A stretch of 64,000 nt of DNA. It comes from Chloroflexota bacterium. GTDB taxonomy: Bacteria > Chloroflexota > UBA6077 > JACCZL01. Positions 17,193-25,386 of the stretch are shown piece by piece. Positions within the stretch are counted from its first letter, which is position 1; each line of letters starts with the position of its first letter. A program made the position numbers and the translations under genes. Below the pieces are notes generated by a model that was not told where the DNA came from, searched no databases, and was given only the letters and a program-made list of their open reading frames with translations. The stretch lies in contig JADLFM010000128.1 in assembly GCA_020845495.1 (NCBI GenBank), positions 372,001-436,000 of the forward strand, written 5' to 3'.

Positions 17193-18059
17193 ATGCTGCG
17201 CCGTATCCGACCGGGCAACCTGCTGTTCCGGGCCGTGGTGGTTGCCGTCTACGCGTTCCTGCTCGGCGCGCCGCTCGTGGTGGTCTACTACTCGTTCAGC
17301 CCCGGCGTCGTGCTGCACCTGCCACCCGAAGGGGCGACGCTGCGTTGGTACGCCAACTTCTTCGCCCAACCACGCCTCGTCGAGGGGATCGTCACGAGCG
17401 CCTGGATCGCCACGCTGTCGACGGCGCTCGCGCTACTGGTTGGCGTGCCGGCCGCCTATGCCCTCACCCGCTCGGCGCTGCCCGGGCGGATGGTTCTAGC
17501 GGCGTTCTTCTTGTCACCACTGAACCTGCCCGGGCTGGTCCTCGCGCTGGGCATGCTGATGTTCTTCGTGAGCGTCGTGCAACCGCTCATCGACGTGCCG
17601 CTCGTCGGACGGCTCCCGCCGTTGCTTGCGGCCCACGTGATCGTTACGGTGCCGTGGGTGATCCGGACGGTCTCAGCGAGCCTGGAGACGATGGATCGGG
17701 CGCCTGAAGAGGCGGCACGCGGCCTGGGGGCGACTCCGCTCGAGACGTTCTTCCTGATCACCCTGCCGACGATCCAGCCGGGTGTGGTAGCCGGCGCGAT
17801 CTTCGCCTTCATCGTCTCGTTCGGTAACTTCGCGCTATCCCTCTTCTTCACCGGCCCAGGTATCATCACCCTGCCGGTCGCCATCTTCCAATACATCGAT
17901 CAGTTCCAAGATCCGACGGTCGCGGCCGGCAGCACAGTGGTCATCTTCCTGACGACTGTGGTCGTGATCCTCGCCGATCGCCTCGGCAGTTTGTCGCGCG
18001 GACTTGGCGCCCGCGCTCCCAACGCTCCACCTACTCCACAGAAGGGATCTTCGGCATGA
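17193..18059 (+). CDS. ABC transporter permease, PotC type
   Basis: A 288-residue permease that is the second membrane half of the importer begun at 16212. The coupling loop is EEAARGLGATPLETFFLITLPTIQPG. Hydrophobic spans include LFRAVVVAVYAFLLGAPLVVVYYSF at the N-terminus and TVVIFLTTVVVILADRLG near the C-terminus. Its stop overlaps the start of the binding-protein gene (ATGA), so translation is probably coupled. Confidence 0.9.
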   Translation: MLRRIRPGNLLFRAVVVAVYAFLLGAPLVVVYYSFSPGVVLHLPPEGATLRWYANFFAQPRLVEGIVTSAWIATLSTALALLVGVPAAYALTRSALPGRMVLAAFFLSPLNLPGLVLALGMLMFFVSVVQPLIDVPLVGRLPPLLAAHVIVTVPWVIRTVSASLETMDRAPEEAARGLGATPLETFFLITLPTIQPGVVAGAIFAFIVSFGNFALSLFFTGPGIITLPVAIFQYIDQFQDPTVAAGSTVVIFLTTVVVILADRLGSLSRGLGARAPNAPPTPQKGSSA

Positions 18060-19408
18060 GTGTGCTCCCCGGCCTGATGGGAGGCCGCCGTTCCCGCACC
18101 CGGCTGCGTGCGTTCGCGTTCTTGTCCTGGCTCACGGTGGTTGCCGCCATCGTCTCGGCGTGCGGTTCGACCGCCCCCGCCACACCCACGAGCGCACCGG
18201 CGGCGCAAGCGACTAAGCCCGCGACGGCCTCATCGCCGGCCGCTGCATCCTCGCCCCCTGCTGCGTCCTCGCCCCCTGCTGCGTCCTCTCCGGCCTCAGC
18301 GTCGCCTGCCGCAGCGGCCTCGCCGGCGGCGGCTGCTTCCCCGTCAGCGTCGCCTGCTGCCGCCCCATCTCCCGCTGCGTCGCCGGCGGCGAGTGCATCG
18401 CCGGCAGCGGCTGCGCCGGCCTCAGGCGGGAACACCCAGACCTTTACGCAAGGCCAGTTCGCCGGCAAGACCCTGAACGTCACGCTTGCGCCTGGACGCA
18501 TTGATGACCTGAACCGACTGGTCGTCCCCGATTTCGAGCGGCTGACTGGTGCGAAGGTCCAACTGACCGGCGCCCGCTCGTCGGATCAAGTCGCGCGGGT
18601 CCGAATCGAGAAGGACCGCCCGACCCTCGATGTCCTCTGGATCGACATCGGCGAGGCGGAGCTACTCGGCAAGGAAGGGCTGGTCAAGAAGGTCACTGAG
18701 ACCGATCTGCCGAATCTGAGCGCGATCCGCGAGAACGCGCGTTCCACGACTGGCATCGCCCCGGTCGCGTTCTCCTCGGCGCTCGGCTTCCTCTACAACA
18801 AGGAGATCGTGAACCAGCCGCCCAAGTCGTGGGCCGATCTCTGGGATCCCCGCTATCGTGGCCAACTGGCCCTCTTCGACCCAGGCAGCACGCTCGGCAT
18901 GATGCTGCTGGTGATGGCGGCGCGCCTGAACGGCGGTAGCGAGCAGAACATCGAGCCGGGCTTCGCCAAGCTCGCTCAAATCAAGCCGAACGCCTTTGGC
19001 TGGCGCACCAGCGGCCCCGAGAACAATAACCTGGTGGCGCAGGGCGAGGCCGGAGTGACGCTCGCGCTCGCGAACCAGACGCAGGACCTTCAGAAGAAGG
19101 GCGCGCCGGTCGACTGGCTGGTGCCTGCTGAGGGTGCTGGCACCCTGCCGCAGACGTTCCAGATCGTGACCAACGCGCCGGAGCCGGAGCTTGCGCGGGC
19201 GTTCGCGAACTACGTTCTCAGCACCGACGTGCAGACCAGGTTCGCCAACGAGCTGCTGCTCGCGGTGACGAACCGTAACGTCGTGCTCGATCCGAAGGTC
19301 GCGCCACTGGTCCCGCTCGACAACCTGATCTACTTCGACTGGGACACCATCGGGGCAAAGCGGGGCGAGTGGACGAACCGCTTCAACCGCGAGATTCTGG
19401 GCAGTTAG
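18056..19408 (+). CDS. Extracellular solute-binding lipoprotein (family 1, PotD-like)
   Basis: A 450-residue lipoprotein. The signal segment FAFLSWLTVVAAIVSACGS ends in a lipobox with the lipidated Cys around residue 42. About 80 residues of almost pure Ala, Ser and Pro follow, encoded in part by an 18-base repeat (codons for SSPPAA twice). The binding domain then begins near KTLNVTLAPGRIDDLNRLVVPDFERLTGAKV, and WADLWDPRYRGQLALFDPGS is typical of PotD/iron-type binding proteins. It should deliver the ligand to the permeases at 16212 and 17193. The linker probably spaces the domain from the membrane. Confidence 0.9.
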   Translation: MSVLPGLMGGRRSRTRLRAFAFLSWLTVVAAIVSACGSTAPATPTSAPAAQATKPATASSPAAASSPPAASSPPAASSPASASPAAAASPAAAASPSASPAAAPSPAASPAASASPAAAAPASGGNTQTFTQGQFAGKTLNVTLAPGRIDDLNRLVVPDFERLTGAKVQLTGARSSDQVARVRIEKDRPTLDVLWIDIGEAELLGKEGLVKKVTETDLPNLSAIRENARSTTGIAPVAFSSALGFLYNKEIVNQPPKSWADLWDPRYRGQLALFDPGSTLGMMLLVMAARLNGGSEQNIEPGFAKLAQIKPNAFGWRTSGPENNNLVAQGEAGVTLALANQTQDLQKKGAPVDWLVPAEGAGTLPQTFQIVTNAPEPELARAFANYVLSTDVQTRFANELLLAVTNRNVVLDPKVAPLVPLDNLIYFDWDTIGAKRGEWTNRFNREILGS

Positions 19409-19417
19409 GCGCGGTCG

Positions 19418-20758
19418 ATGCCCGAGTCGTTGCTTCTTCGGACTGCCCGGCGGGTCGCCGATCTGGGCTGGGAGGATCTCCTGCCAGCCGTGCGCGAGCG
19501 CCTGCCGCTCGTCGTACTGGACGTGCTCGGCTGCGGCTGGGTCGGTGCGCGGCTGGGCGTGCACGCCGCCTGGGTCGAGCAGATCGTGGCGGCCGGTGGG
19601 CCGGCCGACGCGACCGTCTGGGCGCGCGGCGACCGGCTGCCGGCCCCGCACGCGGCGCTCGTCAACGGGACCATCGCCCACCATGTCGAGATGGATGATG
19701 GCAATTCTCGCGCGAGCCTGCATGGCGGCGTGACGATCGTGCCGGCTGCGCTCGCGCTGGGGGAGCAGACTGGCGCGAGCGGCCGGGCGGTCCTCGCGGC
19801 GATCGCGGCCGGCTACGAGGCCGCCATTGCGCTCGGCCGGCCGCTTCTGCCCGGTATCGGCGCGCACCGGCTTCATCCGCCGGTGATGGTGGGCTGTTTC
19901 GGGGCAACGGCCGCTGCCAGCCGCATGCTCGGCCTGAACGTGGAACAGACGGCAGGGGCGCTCGCGCTCGCCGCCGAAGTGTTGCCGGCCGGCCCCTTCG
20001 AGGCGTTCACGAAGGGCGCGCCGATCAAGGACACCTACGGTGGCTGGCCGGCTCTTGTCGGGGTCCAATCGGCGCTCCTGGCGCAGGCCGGCCTCGCCGG
20101 AGCCGTCGACCTGTTCGAGGCGCCGGGCGACGGGCTGGGGCCGTCACTGCTCCATGCGCCGCTCGACACGGCCGGCTTCGGGCCGGATCCGGAGGAGATT
20201 CTGCACAACCAGTACAAAGCGTACTCGACGTGCCGCTCGGTCCAACCGACGTTGACCGCTGTCGAGCGGCTTGGACCGCTCGATCCGGACGACGTCGCCG
20301 CGATCCAGGTCGAGACATACCCCTACGCCGTGGGCCTGAGCGACGACGCCGACCCGACGACGGCGATTGGCGCGCGGACGTCGATCCCGTACGGCGTCGC
20401 CTCACTCTTGCTTGACGGCGAGGTCTACCCTGAGTCGTTCGTCGCACGCGCGCTCGCCGATCCCCGCCGTCAGGCGCTCGCTGGCCGGGTTCGAGCCAGC
20501 ATCGCCTCGGACATGGCGTCGTCGCCGCCGGTGCGGGGCGCTCGTATCACCGTTACGCTTACGGATGGAACTATTCGCCGCTCCGAGGTCCGCGCGACGC
20601 GCTGGAGCGGCGAGGATCCGGCCACGCCCGAGGAGCTACGGGCCAAGTTCCGCCGCCTCGCCGGCGCAGCCGCCCCCGCGCTCGAAACGGCGGTAGATGC
20701 ACTGCCGGGCGCTCCACATCTCGACGGCCTCGTCGCGGCGCTGAGGGTGCGGCCATGA
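19418..20758 (+). CDS. MmgE/PrpD-family protein, first of a pair
   Basis: A 446-residue member of the MmgE/PrpD family, which includes 2-methylcitrate dehydratase, cis-aconitate decarboxylase and iminodisuccinate epimerase. Characteristic segments are NGTIAHHVEMDDGNSRASLHGG, GIGAHRLHPPVMVGCFGATAAASRMLGL, KDTYGGWPALVGVQSALLAQAG and YKAYSTCRSVQPTLTAV. It sits inside a transporter operon between the binding protein and the ATPase. A paralogue overlaps its stop. This suggests the imported compound is a polycarboxylate or similar substrate processed by these enzymes; that is inference. Confidence 0.88.
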   Translation: MPESLLLRTARRVADLGWEDLLPAVRERLPLVVLDVLGCGWVGARLGVHAAWVEQIVAAGGPADATVWARGDRLPAPHAALVNGTIAHHVEMDDGNSRASLHGGVTIVPAALALGEQTGASGRAVLAAIAAGYEAAIALGRPLLPGIGAHRLHPPVMVGCFGATAAASRMLGLNVEQTAGALALAAEVLPAGPFEAFTKGAPIKDTYGGWPALVGVQSALLAQAGLAGAVDLFEAPGDGLGPSLLHAPLDTAGFGPDPEEILHNQYKAYSTCRSVQPTLTAVERLGPLDPDDVAAIQVETYPYAVGLSDDADPTTAIGARTSIPYGVASLLLDGEVYPESFVARALADPRRQALAGRVRASIASDMASSPPVRGARITVTLTDGTIRRSEVRATRWSGEDPATPEELRAKFRRLAGAAAPALETAVDALPGAPHLDGLVAALRVRP

Positions 20759-22107
20759 CCGCTATCAGCGCAACTCTGGTGGACAACCTAGCCACCTGGG
20801 CAACGTCTACTGGCCCTGAGGGAGCGCCCGTCTCCGCTCGGCGCGCCGCGCGCCGGCTGGTGCTCGATCGGCTCGGGATATCGCTGGGCGGCCGTCGGCT
20901 GCTCGGCCAGCACCCAACGGCGATGCTCGCGCTGCCGGGCCAGCCCTCGGCCAGCCTCTGGGGCGAACGCCGGTCGGTGTTCGCCCCCTATGCCGCCCTT
21001 GCGAATGGCTGTGCTGGCGACGCGCTGGAGCTCGAGGCCGGGCCGGATTGCGTCGAAGCAGGTTGGGCCGCCGCCGAGATCGCGGATCGCTCGTTCGGCG
21101 ATCTGCTGACCGCCGTCATCGCTGGTGCGGAGGTCGGCGGGTACGTGCGTCGCTGGCTGGCCGGCCCGCTCGAAGAGCACGGCCTGCATCCGCCGGCGAT
21201 GCTCGGCGCGCTCTCGGCGACCGTCACTGCTGGGCGGCTGCTCGGGCTGTCCGCCGCACGGCTGGCCGGAGCGCTGGCCGGGGTGGCCTGCCTCACGCCA
21301 CGCGCACCGTTCGGTCCGTTCACAGGCGGTTCGACCGGCAAGACGCTCTACGGCGGCTGGCCGCACTTTCTCGGACTGTGGGCCGGCCTCTGGTCGGCTG
21401 ATGGCATGGTCGGACCACCCACAGCACTCGAAGGTTCACGCGGGATTGCACAGAGTGTCCTCGACGCGGGCGGCGCGGTGACGCCACCCCCCTTTGGGCC
21501 GGGCGTACACGGCTGGGACGTGGAGCAGGTGACGTTCAAGCCGTTCCCCTGCTGTCGGGCGAGCCATCCGGCCCTGACGGCGCTGGCGGGCCTGGAGCGG
21601 GCCGATCCGGCCGCGATCCGCGAGGTTCGGGTTCGGACGTACCCATACGCCGTCGAGCTCGAACGGCGGGTGCGCGGGCAGGCCCCGATTGCCGCACAGG
21701 CAAGCGTTCGCTGGAGCGTGGCCGTGTTCCTGGCCCACGGCGAGCTCCAGCCGGGCCGTTCGTTCACGGCCACGACGGTGTCCGACCCCATCGTCACCCG
21801 TCTTGCCGATTGCACGACTGTCGAGGTCGGGTTGGACTATGCGGGCGAGGGGCCGCGCGTTCGGGGCGCGCAGGTCGAGATCGTCCTGAACGACGGCCGG
21901 GTGCAGGCCGCACGCGCTGACGAGCCGCGCTGGGGACCATCGGCGCCGGCCACCGATGAGGAGCTACGGGAGCGCTTCTGTGCCCTCGTTGGCGACGAAC
22001 TCCCACCGGCGCTCGTGGACGCCGACCTACTCGATCTGCCTGAATCGACGCCCATGCGGGCACTCGTCGCTGCTAGCGAGAGAGGCGGGACTGGCCCGTC
22101 TCTCTGA
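20755..22107 (+). CDS. MmgE/PrpD-family protein, second of a pair
   Basis: A 450-residue paralogue of the preceding protein, with which it overlaps by ATGA. Shared landmarks are EEHGLHPPAMLGALSATVTAGRLLGLS, GKTLYGGWPHFLGLWAGLWS and FKPFPCCRASHPALTAL. The segment NGCAGDALELEAGPDCVEAG replaces the NGTIAHHVEMDD of the first copy, so the His-Glu-Met-Asp-Asp part of the active-site region has diverged. The two may form a heteromer or act on successive intermediates. Substrate unknown. Confidence 0.87.
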   Translation: MTAISATLVDNLATWATSTGPEGAPVSARRAARRLVLDRLGISLGGRRLLGQHPTAMLALPGQPSASLWGERRSVFAPYAALANGCAGDALELEAGPDCVEAGWAAAEIADRSFGDLLTAVIAGAEVGGYVRRWLAGPLEEHGLHPPAMLGALSATVTAGRLLGLSAARLAGALAGVACLTPRAPFGPFTGGSTGKTLYGGWPHFLGLWAGLWSADGMVGPPTALEGSRGIAQSVLDAGGAVTPPPFGPGVHGWDVEQVTFKPFPCCRASHPALTALAGLERADPAAIREVRVRTYPYAVELERRVRGQAPIAAQASVRWSVAVFLAHGELQPGRSFTATTVSDPIVTRLADCTTVEVGLDYAGEGPRVRGAQVEIVLNDGRVQAARADEPRWGPSAPATDEELRERFCALVGDELPPALVDADLLDLPESTPMRALVAASERGGTGPSL

Positions 22108-22258
22108 CATCATCGCCGCTCCCTGGTCTCGCTCGCATCGCCATGCGAACCTCGGCGCCCTGGTCACAATCCTGGCACCCGCACTTCCCTTGCCCGAGCA
22201 CCGCCACCCCCCTATCGAGCGCAGTCCCGCTGCATCCCCCTGATTGAAGGCCCCGCTC

Positions 22259-23446
22259 ATGGCTGATCTTCAACTGACTGGCCTCACCAAGCATTACGGC
22301 TCCACGGTCGCGGTTGCCGGCGTCGACCTTGACGTCCGTGACCGCGAGTTCATGACCCTGCTCGGACCATCTGGCTCCGGTAAGACAACGATCCTGCGGA
22401 TGATCGCCGGCTTTATCGAGCCGACCGCCGGCGCGATTCTCGTGGACGGTCGGCCGATACAGGACGAGCCGCCGGAGCGCCGAGATATCGGGATGGTGTT
22501 CCAGAGCTACGCCCTCTTTCCGCACATGACGGTCTTCAAGAACGTCTCGTTTGGCCTGGAGCGGCGACGCATCCCGGCTGCCGAGCAGCAGCGACGCGTC
22601 GAGGAGGTGCTTGCGCTGGTGCGGCTCGCCGGCCTGGAGGGCCGCTACCCCCGCCAACTCTCGGGTGGCCAGCAGCAGCGCGTCGCACTCGCACGGGCGC
22701 TCGTTATTCGCCCGACTCTCCTCCTGCTCGACGAGCCGCTCTCCAACCTGGATGCCAAGCTGCGCGGCGAGGTGCGCCTGGAAATTCGGCGCCTCCAGCG
22801 CGAGCTTGGCATCACGACGATCCTGGTCACCCACGATCAAGAGGAGGCGCTGACCGTCTCGGACCGGGTCGCCGTGATGCGCGACGGTCTGCTCCAACAG
22901 GTGGCTGCGCCGACCGAACTGTATCACCGCCCCGCCAACCGGTTCGTTGCGGACTTCGTGGGCAAGACGAACTTCCTGGCCGCCACCCGCCTCGACGGCG
23001 AGGGCGATTCACGCGCCCCGTCTCGAGACCGGGTCGGGCAGACTGACGGAGTTTCACACCTCGACGACGGGGCAACGGCCTCGCTCATGGCGTACCAACT
23101 GACCGGCGGCGAGACCGTGCTGGCCCCTCACGGCCCAGCGCGGGCGCTCCTGGGAGTGCGGCCCGAGGCGCTGAGCGTTGGTGCGACGGCCGACGTGGCG
23201 CCGGCGGGCGGGGTGCACGGGGTGGCGGCTGGCGGACGAGTCGACGGGACGCCCAACATCCTGGCCGGCGTCGTGGAGTATCGCGTCTTCCTGGGCGAAC
23301 TGGTCGAGATCGGGGTCCGGCTCGCGAGTGGTGACCGGATCGTGGTGCGAACGGCCGAGGCGAGTGGAGAGGCGGCGACAGCCGGGGCGCCGGTCCGGGT
23401 CTGGTGGTCTGCGGAGCAGACGACGGTCCTGGCAGCGACCGATTAG
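22259..23446 (+). CDS. ABC transporter ATP-binding protein, PotA type
   Basis: A 395-residue importer ATPase closing the operon that starts at 16212. Walker A is GPSGSGKTT, signature LSGGQQQR, Walker B LLLLDEPLSNLDAK, H-loop ILVTHDQEEAL. A C-terminal TOBE domain (LLGVRPEALS ... VEYRVFLGELVEIGVRL) is present. It is interrupted by Gly/Ala/Asp-rich insertions around residues 245-320 that are not usual in PotA. The ATG at 22259 follows GAAGG; a TTG five codons earlier is less likely. Confidence 0.92.
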   Translation: MADLQLTGLTKHYGSTVAVAGVDLDVRDREFMTLLGPSGSGKTTILRMIAGFIEPTAGAILVDGRPIQDEPPERRDIGMVFQSYALFPHMTVFKNVSFGLERRRIPAAEQQRRVEEVLALVRLAGLEGRYPRQLSGGQQQRVALARALVIRPTLLLLDEPLSNLDAKLRGEVRLEIRRLQRELGITTILVTHDQEEALTVSDRVAVMRDGLLQQVAAPTELYHRPANRFVADFVGKTNFLAATRLDGEGDSRAPSRDRVGQTDGVSHLDDGATASLMAYQLTGGETVLAPHGPARALLGVRPEALSVGATADVAPAGGVHGVAAGGRVDGTPNILAGVVEYRVFLGELVEIGVRLASGDRIVVRTAEASGEAATAGAPVRVWWSAEQTTVLAATD

Positions 23447-23493
23447 GCATGCTCTGCGTGACGCGCCCGGTGCCGCCGTCCACGACCTGAGTG

Positions 23494-25335
23494 CTACAGC
23501 CTGACCTTCAGGATGACGCGGCCATCGGTCGGGCGCCGAACCTCGCTGGCCCGCGCCAGGAGCGCCCGGGCTACTGCGCGGGTTCGCGGAGACGATTCGC
23601 GGTCAGGCTCGCCAGCCAGGATGACCCAGGCGATGCGGCCGCGATTCGGCTGCACCAGCAACTGATTGAGGTCGTCCAGATCCCGGACCACGATGGCTCC
23701 GGAGTGGACGTCGCGCGGCGGCGTCTCGTCGGCCCAGGTGTACTTCTCATAGCCCTCGGCGCGCAGCCAGACGTCGGTGCGGCCGAGATAGTGGGTCGTG
23801 AGCGTCGGGGCGAAGCTGACGATCAGGTCGTTCGGGCGTCGATCCGCGACGGCCTGCACCCAGGTGTTCGCCACCATCCGGATCTGCGCGTCGGCGATCA
23901 GCCGGCCGGGGTCGATCCCTCCGAGGACCAGCAGTACGAGCAGCGCCCCGGCGACGATCGATCTGGCGGCGGGTTGCCCCGCACGGGAGCGCGACGCGAC
24001 GCTGCTGCCTGCCAGCACAGCGGCGATGCGCGGCCCGACCCGCCAGAGCGCGAGGCTCGCGACAGCCGCAAGGAATGGCAGGGCCGGCAGCACGTAGCGC
24101 GACTCTCCCCGCCGTACCAGCCCGAATCCGTTGAAGGCGATGATGGCGAGCGTCATCAGCAGGAGCGGCCCGGCCCGCCTCCCGGCCAGCAGACGCCGAG
24201 CATCCGTGCGCGTTAGTGGGATGGCGAGTGCGGCGGCCGGCAGCAGCCAGGCGTGCCAGCCGCCCAGGATCGTCAGGGTGGCGGCGAGGCCGGCGAGGTC
24301 GAATCCGGGGCGGAGGTACTCCCGTACTTCGGCGGTCGAGCCGGCCGCCGTCGGCGCGCGCAGTGCCAGTGAGAGGCCGCCAACCGTCGCCACCCCGAGC
24401 AGGAGCATCCCCCAGAACAGCAGGGCGTCGGGCGGTACCGCGATACGACGTCTCCAGCGCTGGTTCCACTGGCTGCTCTCGTTCTGTTGCGTCCCGTCGC
24501 GTGGAAAGGCGTGGTGTGGCTGCCCGCCGCGCCCTACCCCGCCGCGCATCGTGGTAAGTGACGGTCTGCTGGCGGGTCGGTATCTGTGGGCGATGCGAGC
24601 CAGTTCCAGTAAGGCTGCGACGGGCACCAGCAGGACGGCAAGCTCGTGTGAGAAGAGGGCGGCCAGGGCGGCGAAGCCCGCGCGGAGGCGGTCTCCAGGC
24701 GCGTCGCGCACCAGCCAGCCAATCGCCAGCACCAGCCAGAGCAGAAGCCAGGAGTAGAGCCACGCCTCGCGCGACTGGAGCACCAGCGGCTGCGCGAAAG
24801 CGACGATAGCGGCCGCCGCGAGAGCCGGGGCGTTTCCCCCCCGGAGACGCGTGAGCCAGAAGACGGCAGGCACGAGCAACGTCCCCGCGACAATGGCTGG
24901 CAGGCGCGCGATCTGGTCGCTGAAGCCGCCGACCGCGAAGGCCGCCGCCTCCGCGTAGGCCGGCAGCAGTCCACGGGTATACAGGAGCCCATCCGGCAGG
25001 ATCGGGAGGCCGTGCTCCAGGATACCGCGTGCCGCCAGCGCAAGCCGTGCCTCGTCGCGGCCCATCGTTCCCTGGACCGTCGGCAGCCCGACGGCGCGTA
25101 CCCAGCAGGCCGCGAGCGTCAGGACGAGCAGCGCAAACTGCGCCGTGCGGGCTAGCGTTCGCTCTCGTCCACCCGCGCCAGTGCCAGTCGCTGCCCGCCC
25201 GGCCCCGCTCGACGCGGGCCGAGCGTGCTCATTGACGTCTGGCATCGCCTGACGCCCGTCGCCTGTGTGCGGCGGGTTGTGCGGGATCCTGGCTTCACTC
25301 GGCAGAGGCTGTGCCCCGCTGCCCGGGGGCGTCAC
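23494..25335 (-). CDS. GT-C/PMT-like polytopic membrane protein, copy 3
   Basis: About 613 residues if the GTG at 25335, which has GGAAGGGA upstream, is the start. The ATG at 25245 is an alternative, and the frame stays open to 25689, inside the divergent gene. The first luminal loop is VQGTMGRDEARLALAARGILEHG with the acidic pair of the family. Ten or more hydrophobic spans follow. A hydrophilic stretch rich in Arg, Gly, Gln and Asn (around RGGVGRGGQPHHAFPRDG) interrupts them. The C-terminal 150 residues look soluble. Likely a polyprenyl-phosphate-sugar-dependent transferase; acceptor unknown. It ends 47 bases from the convergent ATPase gene. Confidence 0.78.
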   Translation of the reverse strand: MTPPGSGAQPLPSEARIPHNPPHTGDGRQAMPDVNEHARPASSGAGRAATGTGAGGRERTLARTAQFALLVLTLAACWVRAVGLPTVQGTMGRDEARLALAARGILEHGLPILPDGLLYTRGLLPAYAEAAAFAVGGFSDQIARLPAIVAGTLLVPAVFWLTRLRGGNAPALAAAAIVAFAQPLVLQSREAWLYSWLLLWLVLAIGWLVRDAPGDRLRAGFAALAALFSHELAVLLVPVAALLELARIAHRYRPASRPSLTTMRGGVGRGGQPHHAFPRDGTQQNESSQWNQRWRRRIAVPPDALLFWGMLLLGVATVGGLSLALRAPTAAGSTAEVREYLRPGFDLAGLAATLTILGGWHAWLLPAAALAIPLTRTDARRLLAGRRAGPLLLMTLAIIAFNGFGLVRRGESRYVLPALPFLAAVASLALWRVGPRIAAVLAGSSVASRSRAGQPAARSIVAGALLVLLVLGGIDPGRLIADAQIRMVANTWVQAVADRRPNDLIVSFAPTLTTHYLGRTDVWLRAEGYEKYTWADETPPRDVHSGAIVVRDLDDLNQLLVQPNRGRIAWVILAGEPDRESSPRTRAVARALLARASEVRRPTDGRVILKVRL

Positions 25336-25386
25336 GGAGCGTTCCCTTCCGACCGTACCCCTGGCCGATGGTAGCATGACAGAATT

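Noticed and set aside
18662..20068. A reverse open frame of 468 codons across the binding-protein and PrpD genes
   Set aside because: It spans two well-supported forward genes and has the Arg/His-rich composition of an antisense frame.
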